Part shown: positions 45,001-54,906 of the stretch, in pieces | Layout of the letters: every line of letters begins with the position of its first letter | How positions within the stretch are numbered: the stretch's first letter is position 1 | DNA from: Caulobacterales bacterium | GTDB taxonomy: Bacteria > Pseudomonadota > Alphaproteobacteria > Caulobacterales > Caulobacteraceae | DNA length: 64,000 bases | Reading direction: 5' to 3' | Assembly: GCA_019510435.1 (NCBI GenBank) | Contig: JAEKKJ010000008.1 | Coordinates: forward strand, 124,001-188,000 | Position numbers and translations under genes: made by a program | The notes under the pieces: model-generated | Database searches by the model: none | Told to the model about the DNA's origin: nothing | The model's input: only the letters and a program-made list of their open reading frames with translations

Positions 45001-45342
45001 TCAGCTGCCCCGGTAGGTCGAGTAGGCATAGGGGCTGACCAGCAGCGGCACGTGGTAGTGCGCCGCCGCGTCGGCGATCCCGAAATCGATGACCACCGTC
45101 TCCAGGAAGGCGGGCGAGGGCAGGGGCACGCCCAGGTCGCGGAAGTAGTGCCCCACGTCGAACTCGAGCCGGTAGGTCCCCGCCTTGATGGTGGCGGCGT
45201 CCAGCAGCGGCCGATCCACCCGGCCGTCCAGGTTGGTCACCGCCTGCGCCAGGGTCTCGCCGCCCTGCATCAGGCGCAGCGACAGGCCCGAGGCCGGCTG
45301 GCCGTGCATGGTGTCGAGAACGTGGGTGGTGAGGCCGCTCAT
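45001..45342 (-). CDS. uraH: 5-Hydroxyisourate hydrolase
   Basis: 113 residues of the transthyretin-like family. SGLTTHVLDTMHGQPASGLSL at the start and the C-terminal YAYSTYRGS tetrapeptide signature (YRGS) are decisive; the conserved His, Arg and His of the active site are present. It hydrolyses the PuuD product to OHCU. It is the first gene of the leftward operon uraH-xdhA-xdhB-xdhC-puuD-allA-guaD and is divergent from puuE-uraD-alc. Confidence 0.93.
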   Translation of the reverse strand: MSGLTTHVLDTMHGQPASGLSLRLMQGGETLAQAVTNLDGRVDRPLLDAATIKAGTYRLEFDVGHYFRDLGVPLPSPAFLETVVIDFGIADAAAHYHVPLLVSPYAYSTYRGS

Positions 45343-45452
45343 GCAGATTCCGTGTTCGCAGCCGCCCAGAATCGGCGCGGAGGGCGCGAATTGCAACCTC
45401 GGCCCCGGATTGCGAGGCTGCAGGCCCTTCGAAGCCTGCTAAGCGGACAGCC
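45343..45452. promoter_or_regulatory. Shared promoter region of the two divergent purine-catabolism operons
   Basis: This 110-bp spacer separates uraH (leftward) from puuE (rightward), so it must drive both halves of the pathway. It includes a related pair ATTGCAACCTCGG / ATTGCGAGGCTG and a CCTCG...CGAGG inverted repeat around 45397-45420. No purine-responsive regulator gene is in the window. The binding site is a guess. Confidence 0.4.
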
Positions 45453-46361
45453 ATGCCTGACGCCTACCCCCGCGACCTCATCGGCTACGGTAAGGAGCCG
45501 CCGCACGCCGACTGGCCTGGCGGCGCGCGCATCGCCATCCAGCTGGTGTTGAACTACGAGGAGGGCGGCGAGAACAGCGTCCTGCACGGCGACGCCGCGT
45601 CCGAGGCGTTCCTCTCCGACATGATCAATCCCGCCCCGGTGGTCGGGGCGCGGCACATGAGCATGGAGCAGATCTACGAATACGGCTCGCGCGCCGGCGT
45701 CTGGCGGCTGCTGCGGCTGTTCGAGCGCTATGGCGTGCCGGTGACGGTGTTCGGCGTGGCCATGGCGATGGAGCGCAATCCGGCGGTGGTGGAGGCGATG
45801 CTTGAGGCGGGCCACGAGATCGCCAGCCACGGCTGGCGCTGGATCAACTACCAGGACGTGCCCGAGCGTGTGGAACGCGAACATATGCTGCGCGCCATCG
45901 ACATCCACCGCCGCCTGACCGGGGAAGCGCCGCTGGGCTGGTACACCGGCCGAACCAGCCCCAACACCCGGCGCATCGTCGCCGACCACGGCGGGTTCCT
46001 CTATGACGCCGACGACTACTCCGACGACCTGCCGTTCTGGACGCAGGTGAACCGCCGCCCGCACCTGATCGTGCCCTACACGCTGGAGGCCAACGACATG
46101 CGCTTCTCCGGCACGGGCCTCAACACCGGCGAGCAGTTCTTCTCCTATCTCAAGGACGCCTTCGACGTGCTCTACGCCGAGGGCGAGGATCGGCCGAAGA
46201 TGATGTCGGTGGGCCTGCACTGCCGCATCGTCGGGCGGCCGGGCAAGATGGCGGGGCTGGAGCGGTTCCTGCACTATGCCCTCGGCCACCAGGACGTCTG
46301 GTTCTGCCGCCGCGCCGACATCGCCCGCCACTGGCGCGAGCGGCATCCGTATGCGGTATGA
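45453..46361 (+). CDS. puuE: Allantoinase PuuE (polysaccharide-deacetylase fold)
   Basis: 302 residues of the NodB-like carbohydrate esterase fold, in the cofactor-light allantoinase branch: YPRDLIGYGKEPPHADWPGGARIAIQLVLNYEEGGENS is its hallmark start. Further marks are GHEIASHGWRWINYQ, LGWYTGRTSPNTRRIVADHGGFLYDADDYSDDLPFW and SVGLHCRIVGRPGKMAGLERFL. It hydrolyses allantoin to allantoate. The 3' end overlaps uraD by 11 bp, indicating coupling. Confidence 0.93.
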   Translation: MPDAYPRDLIGYGKEPPHADWPGGARIAIQLVLNYEEGGENSVLHGDAASEAFLSDMINPAPVVGARHMSMEQIYEYGSRAGVWRLLRLFERYGVPVTVFGVAMAMERNPAVVEAMLEAGHEIASHGWRWINYQDVPERVEREHMLRAIDIHRRLTGEAPLGWYTGRTSPNTRRIVADHGGFLYDADDYSDDLPFWTQVNRRPHLIVPYTLEANDMRFSGTGLNTGEQFFSYLKDAFDVLYAEGEDRPKMMSVGLHCRIVGRPGKMAGLERFLHYALGHQDVWFCRRADIARHWRERHPYAV

Positions 46362-46854
46362 CGCGGCCACGGCGGGCAAGATGACCAAGGACCAATTCGT
46401 CGCTCGCTTCGGTGGCGTCTACGAGCACTCGCCATGGGTGGCGGAGGGGGTCTGGCCGCTGGCCGCCGCCGGCGGCCTCGGGACGGCCGAGGTGATGGCG
46501 CGCGAGATGAGGGTCGTGGTCGAGGCCGCGTCGCGGGAGATGAAGCTGGCGCTGATCCGGGCCCACCCGGAGCTGGCCGGCCGGGCGCGCATGGCCGACG
46601 CCTCGGTGCGCGAACAGGCGGGCGCGGGCCTGGACCAATGCAGCCCGCAGGAGTTCGCGGCGTTCCAGCGGCTCAATGGCGCCTACAACGCCCGCTTCGG
46701 CTTCCCCTTCATCGTCGCCGTGAAGGGCATGAGCCGGGCCGACATCCTGGCCGCCTTCGAGGCGCGCCTGGCCAACGACCCCGAAACCGAGTTCGAGGCG
46801 GCGATGGAGCAGATCCACCGGATCGCCGGTTTCCGGCTCGCCGATCTTCTGTAA
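46351..46854 (+). CDS. uraD: OHCU decarboxylase
   Basis: 167 residues. The signature ALIRAHPELAGRARMA, with the catalytic histidine of HPELAGR, and the C-terminal FGFPFIVAVKGMSRADILAAFEARLAN are typical. It decarboxylates 2-oxo-4-hydroxy-4-carboxy-5-ureidoimidazoline to S-allantoin, between UraH and PuuE in the pathway. The start at 46351 overlaps the puuE end; ATG 46381 (MTKDQF) is an alternative start. Confidence 0.92.
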   Translation: MRYDAATAGKMTKDQFVARFGGVYEHSPWVAEGVWPLAAAGGLGTAEVMAREMRVVVEAASREMKLALIRAHPELAGRARMADASVREQAGAGLDQCSPQEFAAFQRLNGAYNARFGFPFIVAVKGMSRADILAAFEARLANDPETEFEAAMEQIHRIAGFRLADLL

Positions 46855-46863
46855 GAAGCCGCC

Positions 46864-47853
46864 ATGTTCGACGACCTGCGCCGCAGCTTTGTGGATCTCG
46901 CCCAGCCGCGCCTGGGCTCGGAGGTGGTCTACGCCACCGACGACTTCTTCGCCGACAAGGCCCGCCTGATCAGCCCGGCCGAGCCGGTGTTCATCCCCGG
47001 CAAGTACGACGACAACGGCAAGTGGATGGACGGCTGGGAAAGCCGGCGCAAGCGCACGCCGGGCCACGACTGGTGCGTGATCAAGCTGGGCGTCCCCGGC
47101 GTGATCGCCGGCTTCGAGATCGACACGCGGCACTTCACCGGCAACTACCCGCCGGGCGCGGAGCTGGAGGTCTGCGTCTCCGGCGAAACGGTCCCGGGCG
47201 AGGACGCCGGATGGGTGAAGGTGACCCAGCGCCTGGCGCTCAAGGGCGACGACCGCGCCTGGGTCCCGGTGCAGCACGTCCAGCCGGTCACCCACGTGCG
47301 CCTGCACATCTTCCCGGACGGCGGCGTGGCGCGGCTACGGGTCTGGGGCCGGGTGGATCCGGACTGGTCGAAGGTGGCGCATGGCGAGGTCATCGACCTC
47401 CTGGCCATGGCCTGGGGCGGACGCGGCGTTACCGCCAACGACGAACATTTCGGCCGCGTGGAGAACCTGACCGCGCCTGGCCGCGGGGTGGACATGGGCG
47501 ACGGCTGGGAGACGCGGCGGCGGCGCGAGCCCGGCCACGACTGGGCGATCCTGGAGCTGGGGACCTTCGGGCGGATCGAGGACGTCATCGTCGACACCGC
47601 CCACTTCAAGGGCAACTACCCCGACCGCTGCTCGATCCAGGCCACCGCCCGGGCGCATGGAACGCCCGCCGAGATCGCCGAGCAGGCCCAGGCCTGGCCC
47701 ATCCTGCTGCCCGAGGTGAAGCTCTCGCCCGACCACGTCCACAGTTTCATGGGCCAGCTGGCCGACGTCGGCCCGGTGCGGTTCGTACGCCTCAACATCT
47801 TCCCCGACGGGGGTGTCAGCCGCCTGCGCCTGATGGGGACTGTGGCGCGGTAG
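46864..47853 (+). CDS. alc: Allantoicase
   Basis: 329 residues with two repeated jelly-roll domains, as expected. The first has KWMDGWESRRKRTPGHDWCVIKLG and HVRLHIFPDGGVARLRVWG; the second has GDGWETRRRREPGHDWAILELG and FVRLNIFPDGGVSRLRLMG. It cleaves allantoate to ureidoglycolate and urea. It starts nine bases after uraD. A long inverted-repeat element follows and separates it from the convergent urease operon. Confidence 0.94.
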   Translation: MFDDLRRSFVDLAQPRLGSEVVYATDDFFADKARLISPAEPVFIPGKYDDNGKWMDGWESRRKRTPGHDWCVIKLGVPGVIAGFEIDTRHFTGNYPPGAELEVCVSGETVPGEDAGWVKVTQRLALKGDDRAWVPVQHVQPVTHVRLHIFPDGGVARLRVWGRVDPDWSKVAHGEVIDLLAMAWGGRGVTANDEHFGRVENLTAPGRGVDMGDGWETRRRREPGHDWAILELGTFGRIEDVIVDTAHFKGNYPDRCSIQATARAHGTPAEIAEQAQAWPILLPEVKLSPDHVHSFMGQLADVGPVRFVRLNIFPDGGVSRLRLMGTVAR

Positions 47854-47867
47854 GCGCGTCCATCGCG

Positions 47868-47990
47868 TGTCATCCCGGTTTCGCGGGACGCGAAGACCGG
47901 GACCCATCCAGCTCTGAACTTCGCGTCCGAAGCCTGGTAGACGGACGTTCTTGGGTCCCGGTCTTCGGCTGCGCCGAAACCGGGATGACA
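47868..47990. repeat. GTCATCCC...GGGACCCA inverted-repeat element
   Basis: Two 39-nt arms (47868-47906 and 47952-47990) are inverted copies: both outer ends read TGTCATCCCGGTT and both inner ends read GAAGACCGGGACCCA. The short central part differs between arms. It fills the convergent gap between alc and ureG and may act as a bidirectional terminator. A second element of the same design lies at 49762. Confidence 0.85.
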
Positions 47991-47997
47991 TGCGGGG

Positions 47998-48624
47998 TTA
48001 GGCCGGGAGAGCGATCGGAAGTCCGCCGGCCCGGCTCAGGAACCCGATCACCTCGTCCAACCCCGCGAGCCGCGTCAGGTCGGTGAACACGAAGGGCCGC
48101 TCGCCGCGAGCGGTGCGCGCGTCGCGGTCCATCACCGAAAGGTCCGCACCCACGTGGGGCGCGAGGTCGGTCTTGTTGATGATCAGGAGGTCCGAGCGTG
48201 TGATGGCCGGCCCGCCCTTGCGCGGGATCTTCTCGCCCTGGCAGACGCTGACCACATAGAGCGTGAGGTCGGCCAGGTCCGGCGAGAAGGTGGCCGCCAG
48301 GTTGTCGCCGCCGCTCTCGATGAAGATCACGTCCAGGTCCGGGAACCGGCGGTTCAGGTCGGCCACGGCGGCGAGGTTCAGCGAGGCGTCCTCGCGGATC
48401 GCGGTGTGCGGGCAGCCGCCCGTCTCGACACCCAGGATCCGGTCGCTGGGCAGGGCCTGCAGCCGGTTCAGGATCAGGGCGTCTTCCTGGGTGTAGATGT
48501 CGTTGGTGATCACCGCGATCGACCAGCGGTCGCGCATGGCCTTGCACAGCTTCTCGGTCAGGGTGGTCTTGCCCGAGCCTACCGGCCCGCCGATCCCCAC
48601 GCGTAATGGCCCGTTGCCACTCAT
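47998..48624 (-). CDS. ureG: Urease accessory GTPase UreG
   Basis: 208 residues from [22 protein letters not shown], which holds the P-loop. Other marks are [28 protein letters not shown] (the Cys-Pro-His metal site), [15 protein letters not shown] and [10 protein letters not shown] (G4). UreG hydrolyses GTP to drive nickel delivery into the urease active site with UreD and UreF. It is the last gene of the ure operon; the upstream in-frame extension over the ureF spacer lacks support. Confidence 0.95.
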   Translation of the reverse strand: MSGNGPLRVGIGGPVGSGKTTLTEKLCKAMRDRWSIAVITNDIYTQEDALILNRLQALPSDRILGVETGGCPHTAIREDASLNLAAVADLNRRFPDLDVIFIESGGDNLAATFSPDLADLTLYVVSVCQGEKIPRKGGPAITRSDLLIINKTDLAPHVGADLSVMDRDARTARGERPFVFTDLTRLAGLDEVIGFLSRAGGLPIALPA

Positions 48625-48637
48625 GAGATGGCCCCGC

Positions 48638-49294
48638 TCATGAGATGAACAGCCTTCCTTCAAGCGTCTCGTGGCGCATGGCGGCGATGTCGGAGACCAG
48701 GGCGCATTGGCCGAGGTCGTCCAGGGTGGACTCCACAGCCCGCGCCGCCACGCGCAGGATCGTGGCCTCCAGCGCCGCGATGGTGGCCACCGCGTCGGTC
48801 TGGCCCAGGGGGACCAGCCGCACCGCCACGCTGACCAGGTTGGACGCGAAGGCGTGCAGCCAGGCGGTTAGCGCCGGCTCCAGGGGAATGCCGGCCGCCC
48901 CGGCCGCGGCCCCGAGGGCCACGGGGTAGGGCGCCCGGATGATCGGCGGCGGCGCCCAGGCGGCCACGGCGGTCAGGAAGGCTTCGCCCTGGGCCATCGT
49001 CTCGCGCCGGCGTTCCGCGGACGGGGCCAACGCTTCCCCCAGCTCCGCAATCGCGTCGAGGGCGGCGTGGTCCTCCCGCGTGACCGCGCACCAGGCCGCG
49101 CGGGCCAGTACCGCGTCGGTCCAGCCGGACCCGTGCTCCAACAGGCCCATGATCCAGCCTGCCAGCGTCCGGCGGTCATTGACCGCCCCCTCGCGGATCG
49201 CGGTCTCCAGGCCGTGCGAATAGCCGAAGGCCCCCACCGGGAAGGCGGGCGACAGCCAGGTGAGCAGGCGCAGCAGGCGGGCTTCAGTGGCCAT
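48638..49294 (-). CDS. ureF: Urease accessory protein UreF
   Basis: 218 residues, all helical. The signature [24 protein letters not shown] is diagnostic of UreF, followed by [19 protein letters not shown] and the C-terminal [17 protein letters not shown]. It bridges UreD and UreG in the urease activation complex. Its start overlaps the ureE end by 11 bp. Confidence 0.93.
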   Translation of the reverse strand: MATEARLLRLLTWLSPAFPVGAFGYSHGLETAIREGAVNDRRTLAGWIMGLLEHGSGWTDAVLARAAWCAVTREDHAALDAIAELGEALAPSAERRRETMAQGEAFLTAVAAWAPPPIIRAPYPVALGAAAGAAGIPLEPALTAWLHAFASNLVSVAVRLVPLGQTDAVATIAALEATILRVAARAVESTLDDLGQCALVSDIAAMRHETLEGRLFIS

Positions 49295-49739
49295 GGTCGT
49301 GAGCCCCGTGGTCCTGATAGGCGCCGCCTTCCGGATCGAAGGGCGCCTCGATCTCGCGGACCCGCGCGCCCTGATGCTCCAGCATGTGGGCGATGACGTG
49401 GTCCCGGCGGATCAGGATGCGGTCCTCGAACACCTGGGCCGACAGGTGCCGGTTGCCGATGTGCCAGGCCAGGCGGACCAGATCGGCTGGCGTGGCGGCG
49501 CGGATCTCCAGTAGGGGTTCTGGGCTGGCGACAACCTGCACCACGCCGCCGCCAGGGAGCTGCAGCCCGTCGCCATCGCGCAGATGTGTGGCTGCGGCGA
49601 GGTCCAGCAGGTAGGGCGTGCCCGAAGCCCCCGTCAGCACGATCCGCCGCCGATGGCGCCCGTCGTAGTCGAGCGTGACGGTGTCGGCTGCGGCGCCGGT
49701 CCATGCGCCGGCGGGCAGGACGTCGGTGATGGTGGTCAT
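49284..49739 (-). CDS. ureE: Urease accessory nickel chaperone UreE
   Basis: 151 residues. The N-domain has [28 protein letters not shown] and the C-domain [32 protein letters not shown], with the conserved Ni-site histidine. The C-terminus is a histidine-rich tail (HGAHDHGH) for nickel storage. It delivers Ni2+ to UreG. An inverted-repeat element separates it from ureC upstream, so ureEFG may be expressed at a different level from ureDABC. Confidence 0.93.
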   Translation of the reverse strand: MTTITDVLPAGAWTGAAADTVTLDYDGRHRRRIVLTGASGTPYLLDLAAATHLRDGDGLQLPGGGVVQVVASPEPLLEIRAATPADLVRLAWHIGNRHLSAQVFEDRILIRRDHVIAHMLEHQGARVREIEAPFDPEGGAYQDHGAHDHGH

Positions 49740-49761
49740 ACCCGCAGGCCCTCACAACGCT

Positions 49762-49872
49762 CGTCATCCCACGGGCGGCCGCAGGCCGAACCGGGGGACC
49801 CAAGCCGGGTTGCCGGGCGGGCGAGGCCGCTTGGGTCCCCCGGATCGCGCGTCGCGCGACCGTGGGATGACG
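49762..49872. repeat. GTCATCCC-type inverted-repeat element inside the urease operon
   Basis: Outer arms CGTCATCCCACGG (49762-49774) and its exact complement (49860-49872) enclose inner arms CCGGGGGACCCAAG (49791-49804) and its complement (49830-49843). The layout matches the element at 47868. It lies between ureC and ureE on the same transcript and could cause partial termination or RNA processing. Confidence 0.85.
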
Positions 49873-49902
49873 ATGGGTTGGGTAGGCCGGCCATCGACGC
49901 GC

Positions 49903-51609
<1,707 letters not shown>

Positions 51610-51622
51610 CAGGCGTCCTTCA

Positions 51623-51928
51623 TCAGAGCTTGCCCATCACGTCCTGGCGGAAGCCGTAGACCGTCCGGTCGCCGGCGAGCGGGACCAGGTTCACCTCGCG
51701 CGCCTGGCCCGGCTCGAAGCGCACCGCAGTGCCGGCGGCGATGTCCAGGCGCTGGCCGCGCGCGGCCGCCCGGTCGAACCGAAGCGCCGGATTGGCCTCG
51801 AAGAAGTGGTAGTGGCTGCCCACCTGGATGGGCCGGTCGCCGCTGTTGGCCACGCGCAGGGTGGTGACCGGCGCGCCGGCGTTGAGCTCGATCTCGCCCT
51901 CGGCCGCGATGACCTCGCCGGGGATCAT
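51623..51928 (-). CDS. ureB: Urease subunit beta
   Basis: 101 residues with [18 protein letters not shown] at the start and the family core [28 protein letters not shown], ending [10 protein letters not shown]. It is a structural subunit of the (UreABC)3 trimer. Its ATG overlaps the stop of the small His-containing gene by 4 bp, so ureB translation is coupled to that gene. Confidence 0.95.
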   Translation of the reverse strand: MIPGEVIAAEGEIELNAGAPVTTLRVANSGDRPIQVGSHYHFFEANPALRFDRAAARGQRLDIAAGTAVRFEPGQAREVNLVPLAGDRTVYGFRQDVMGKL

Positions 51929-52248
51929 CGGCGGGCCCGACGCGCGAGGCGCACCGCCCCGCCCAGGGCGAAGAGCCCGGCGATCACCAGCTCGGCCAGG
52001 TGGTCCGGCGAGGTCGCGATGTGGTGCGCGACCTGGCTGAGGCCCATGGCGGCGTGGTCGCCGGGGTGGGCGAGGGCGAGTGTGGGAGCGAGGGAGGCGG
52101 CCAGGGTCAGCGCCTGGCCCCAGCGCCCCGAGCGCCCCCTCCCCCGTTGCACGGGGGAGGAACTAGCTGGGTCGGCCTCTCCAGTTCCTCCCCGGCGTGC
52201 GGGGGAGGGGGACCGCGAAGCGGTGGAGGGGGCGCTGCCTATGCGCAT
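51925..52248 (-). CDS. Small His-containing exported/membrane protein of the urease operon, with a repeat-derived N-terminus
   Basis: 107 residues from the ATG at 52248, preceded by a GAGGAG site overlapping the ureA stop. Residues 5-40 are encoded by an intergenic repeat (52131-52236). Next come a hydrophobic signal-like segment ([15 protein letters not shown]), then [27 protein letters not shown] with clustered histidines, and one C-terminal membrane helix with an Arg-rich end. Similar short HPGDH proteins occur in other alphaproteobacterial urease operons to my recollection; the role is unknown, and nickel handling is a guess. With its N-terminus disturbed, the gene may no longer work. Confidence 0.55.
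   Translation of the reverse strand: MRIGSAPSTASRSPSPARRGGTGEADPASSSPVQRGRGRSGRWGQALTLAASLAPTLALAHPGDHAAMGLSQVAHHIATSPDHLAELVIAGLFALGGAVRLARRARR
52131..52236. repeat. 106-bp inverted-repeat element inserted at the 5' end of the small urease-operon gene
   Basis: The ends are AGCGCCCCCTC (52131-52141) and its exact complement (52226-52236). Inside are two C-rich/G-rich hairpins with GGGGGAGGAAC and GTTCCTCCCC cores, related to the GTTCCTCTCCCAC family. It lies just after the start codon of the 107-residue gene and keeps that frame open although its length is not a multiple of three. Confidence 0.75.
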
Positions 52249-52258
52249 GAGAGTCTCC

Positions 52259-52561
52259 TCAACGGATCGGGTGGTGGACGGTGACCAGCTTGGTGCCGTC
52301 GGGAAAGGTGGCCTCGACCTGGACGTCGTGGATCATCTCCGGGATGCCGGCCATGCACTGGGCGCGGGTGATCACATGCGCCCCGGCCTCCATCAGGTCG
52401 GAGACGGTGCGCCCGTCGCGCGCGCCCTCGACCACGAAATCGGTGATCAGGGCCACGGCCTCGGGATGGTTCAGCTTGACGCCGCGGGCCAGGCGCTTCC
52501 TCGCCACCTCGGCGGCCATGGCCACCAGGAGCTTGTCCTTCTCGCGCGGGGTCAGGTTCAC
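52259..52561 (-). CDS. ureA: Urease subunit gamma
   Basis: 100 residues from a GTG start one base after the ureD stop: [41 protein letters not shown] is the typical UreA start, followed by [40 protein letters not shown]. It is a structural urease subunit. UreA and UreB are separate, as is usual outside Helicobacter. Confidence 0.96.
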   Translation of the reverse strand: MNLTPREKDKLLVAMAAEVARKRLARGVKLNHPEAVALITDFVVEGARDGRTVSDLMEAGAHVITRAQCMAGIPEMIHDVQVEATFPDGTKLVTVHHPIR

Positions 52562-52562
52562 G

Positions 52563-53390
52563 TCAGGCTCTCCACACACGGGGCAGGGGCCGGCCGTCGC
52601 GCAGCGCCTCCAGCGCCGGCAGCAACGTCTGGCGCAGGACAAAGCCGTCGGCCGCCGCGACCCGCGCGAACAGCTTGCCGTCGAAGGCGCTGGCCCCGCC
52701 GCGGGGCCCGAGCGCGGCGCGCACCGCCGGCAGGAACCGCTCCGCATCGTCCGCCACGAGCAGCATCGAGGCGAAGGCCCGCGCGCCGGCCAGGACGCAG
52801 GCCTTGGCCGCCAGGTCGGTGATGGCGCCCTCCAGGCGCAGGTCGTCGGCGAACACCAGCCGGCCCTCGCGGCGGATCCGCCAGCGGTCGGCCAGGCGGC
52901 CGTGGCGCACGCTCTCGCCCATGGCCTCCCGGCCCAGGACCACGGCCTCCACCGCCAGCAGCCGCGCATCGGCCGCCAGGTCCGCCTCCAGCCGCCGGGC
53001 CAGGGCGCCGCCGTCGAACAGGATCGTCTCCTGCGGCAGCCAGTCGAGGCTCGCCCCCTCGCCGAGGTCCAGGGTGACGGCGGTCTCCGCCTGTCCGGCC
53101 CGCGCCCGGTAGACCTTCTCACAGGCCTGGGTGGTGAGGGTCAGCCGCGCGCCGGGCCCGACCTCGGCGTCCCACGTGAGCCGGTCTCCGTCGGTGAGGC
53201 CGCCGGACGAGTTGATCAGCACCGCCTCCAGGCCGAGGGCGCTATGGTCGCGCGGCAGGCGGATCTTGCCGCAGCCATCCTGGTAGAGGCGCGCCAGACA
53301 GGTCTTGCCGTCCTCGGCGCGCACGGCGATGCGCGCGGCGCCGCGCGCACGCTGCAGGGCGGTCGGCAATGAGGCAGGCCCCTGGATCAC
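52563..53390 (-). CDS. ureD: Urease accessory protein UreD
   Basis: 275 residues from a GTG at 53390 preceded by AGGGTGA; a longer in-frame extension upstream is Arg-rich and unsupported. The UreD core is seen in [53 protein letters not shown] and [20 protein letters not shown]. It is the scaffold for UreF and UreG on apo-urease. It is the first gene of the leftward operon ureD-A-orf-B-C-E-F-G, divergent from the URC genes. Confidence 0.92.
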   Translation of the reverse strand: MIQGPASLPTALQRARGAARIAVRAEDGKTCLARLYQDGCGKIRLPRDHSALGLEAVLINSSGGLTDGDRLTWDAEVGPGARLTLTTQACEKVYRARAGQAETAVTLDLGEGASLDWLPQETILFDGGALARRLEADLAADARLLAVEAVVLGREAMGESVRHGRLADRWRIRREGRLVFADDLRLEGAITDLAAKACVLAGARAFASMLLVADDAERFLPAVRAALGPRGGASAFDGKLFARVAAADGFVLRQTLLPALEALRDGRPLPRVWRA

Positions 53391-53555
53391 CGGCTCACCC
53401 TGGGGCGGTTGCGGCAAGTGTCCAGACAACCGCGACCGTGGGCGCCCCGTCAACCGCCGGCGCCCAGGTTTTAGGCGCCATGTCGTCCCGCGCCGGCCGA
53501 GGCGGGCCGCCACACGACTTGCCAAGGGGCTTCGGCAGAGGCAGCATCCCCGCTC
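53391..53555. promoter_or_regulatory. Divergent control region between the urease and URC operons
   Basis: The ureD-to-urc1 gap is 259 bp, the largest in the window. This part holds no open frame with gene-like features. It must contain promoters for both urease and the uracil-degradation genes; no clear -35/-10 pair or operator is visible. The downstream part is described separately as the URC leader. Confidence 0.4.
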
Positions 53556-53594
53556 AAAGGCCCTGCGCCGGCGAACCCGGCGACAGGGCCTTTT
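53556..53594 (+). terminator. Terminator-like hairpin in the URC leader (candidate attenuator)
   Basis: AAAGGCCCTG (53556-53565) pairs perfectly with CAGGGCCTTT (53584-53593), extended inward by six more pairs with one bulged A, and ends in TTTT. Upstream of it on this strand is only the divergent ureD gene, so it is in the 5' leader of urc1 rather than after a gene. This suggests premature termination control. Confidence 0.55.
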
Positions 53595-53638
53595 CGACTC
53601 TGGGCCTTATCGACTCTGGGCCTTTTCGACTCTGGAGG
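53591..53638 (+). repeat. Three 16-bp tandem repeats directly upstream of urc1
   Basis: TTTTCGACTCTGGGCC, TTATCGACTCTGGGCC and TTTTCGACTCTGGAGG follow without gaps. The GGAGG in the third copy is the urc1 ribosome-binding site, 11 bases before the ATG. The GGGCCTT(T) parts at 53602 and 53618 copy the 3' arm of the hairpin above and could pair with its 5' arm instead. Confidence 0.8.
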
Positions 53639-53649
53639 TTCAACTGCCC

Positions 53650-54906
53650 ATGTCCGGCAACAGGACATCCCATATCCGCCTGACCTCGCACCCGGGGGGC
53701 GGCAGCACGAGCCGCTTCCCCATCCACTGGGACGCCCCCACGGCGCGCGAGCGCGGCCCGGTGATCGCCACCGTCAACGCCGGCGCCGACCGCAACGCCA
53801 TCGGCGCCCACGGCGGCGCCTACTCCGTCTACCGCGCCCTGGCGGTCGCGAGCGGCGCCATGGACCCGATGGTCCGGCCCGAGCTGGTCAACACCCACCC
53901 CGTGGTCCCGGTCGGCCCGCATCCGCAGTGGAGCGAGCCGGGCAAGATCGTCTCGCTCGACCCTTGGGGCGCCCGCATCGCCGAGGACTTCGCCCCCGAG
54001 ATTGCCGAGGGCGTCGACATCCGCCCCACCATCGCCGTCACCAAGGCCCGCATCGACCTGCCGGAGATCCACGAGGCGATCCGCGCCGGACGGCTGAAGC
54101 CCGACGGCAAGGTGCTGCACGACACCGGCGACGTGGCCGTCACCAAGGCCGCCATCGACCCGGTCTGGCACCTGCCCGGCGTCGCCGCCCGCTTCGGCGT
54201 CGAGGAGACCCAGCTGCGCCGGGTGCTGTTCGAGCAGACCGGCGGCATGTACCCGGAGCTGGTCACCCGGCCGGACCTATCGGTGTTCCTGCCCCCCATC
54301 GGCGGGATCACGCTCTACATCTTCGGCGACGCGACCAAGCTGGGCGACCGCTCCGTGCCGCTGACCTGCCGGGTGCACGACGAGTGCAACGGCTCCGACG
54401 TGTTCGGCTCCGACATCTGCACCTGCCGGCCCTACCTGACCCACGGGATCGAGGAGGCGACGCGCCAGGCCCAGGCGGGCGGAACCGGCCTGATCGCCTA
54501 CAACCGCAAGGAAGGCCGCGCCCTGGGCGAGGTGACCAAGTTCCTGGTCTACAACGCGCGCAAGCGCCAGCCGGGCGGCGACCAGGCGGCCACCTACTTC
54601 GAGCGCACCGAGTGCGTGGCCGGCGTGCAGGACGCGCGCTTCCAGCAACTGATGCCCGACGTGATCCACTGGCTGGGCATCCGCCGGATCGACCGCTTCG
54701 TCTCCATGTCCAACATGAAGTACGACGCCATGGTGGCCGGGGGCATTGAGATCGGCGAGCGCGTGCCCATCCCCGCCGACCTGATCCCGCCCGACGCCAG
54801 CGTCGAGATGGAGGCCAAGAAGGCGGCCGGCTACTTCACGCCGGAGGGCGCGCCGTCCGAGGCCGACCTGAAGAAGACTGTCGGCCGCGACCTGAAGGAA
54901 TTCTAG
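53650..54906 (+). CDS. GTP cyclohydrolase II-like protein of uracil degradation (URC1)
   Basis: 418 residues. The C-terminal half is a GTP cyclohydrolase II domain with the zinc ligands spaced C-x10-C-x-C (VHDECNGSDVFGSDICTC) and an altered catalytic motif (YNRKEGRALGEVTKFLVYNARK, where riboflavin enzymes have QEGRGIG). The N-terminal 200 residues are specific to the URC1 group. Adjacent DUF1688 and upp genes match the URC pathway first described in the yeast Lachancea kluyveri, where uracil is degraded via UMP with release of urea. This is therefore probably not riboflavin synthesis. Urease is divergent next door. Confidence 0.85.
   Translation: MSGNRTSHIRLTSHPGGGSTSRFPIHWDAPTARERGPVIATVNAGADRNAIGAHGGAYSVYRALAVASGAMDPMVRPELVNTHPVVPVGPHPQWSEPGKIVSLDPWGARIAEDFAPEIAEGVDIRPTIAVTKARIDLPEIHEAIRAGRLKPDGKVLHDTGDVAVTKAAIDPVWHLPGVAARFGVEETQLRRVLFEQTGGMYPELVTRPDLSVFLPPIGGITLYIFGDATKLGDRSVPLTCRVHDECNGSDVFGSDICTCRPYLTHGIEEATRQAQAGGTGLIAYNRKEGRALGEVTKFLVYNARKRQPGGDQAATYFERTECVAGVQDARFQQLMPDVIHWLGIRRIDRFVSMSNMKYDAMVAGGIEIGERVPIPADLIPPDASVEMEAKKAAGYFTPEGAPSEADLKKTVGRDLKEF

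Noticed and set aside
53591-53638. Considered as a CRISPR array.
   Set aside because: The three 16-bp units are directly adjacent with no spacers and no cas genes are present in the window.
53305-53649. An in-frame N-terminal extension of the URC1 gene over the leader.
   Set aside because: It would translate the terminator-like hairpin and tandem repeats and overlap ureD; ATG 53650 has GGAGG and gives the family length.
53650-54906. Annotation as riboflavin-synthesis GTP cyclohydrolase II (ribA).
   Set aside because: The long N-terminal domain, altered QEGRGIG motif and the DUF1688/upp neighbours point to the uracil pathway; no other rib genes are near.
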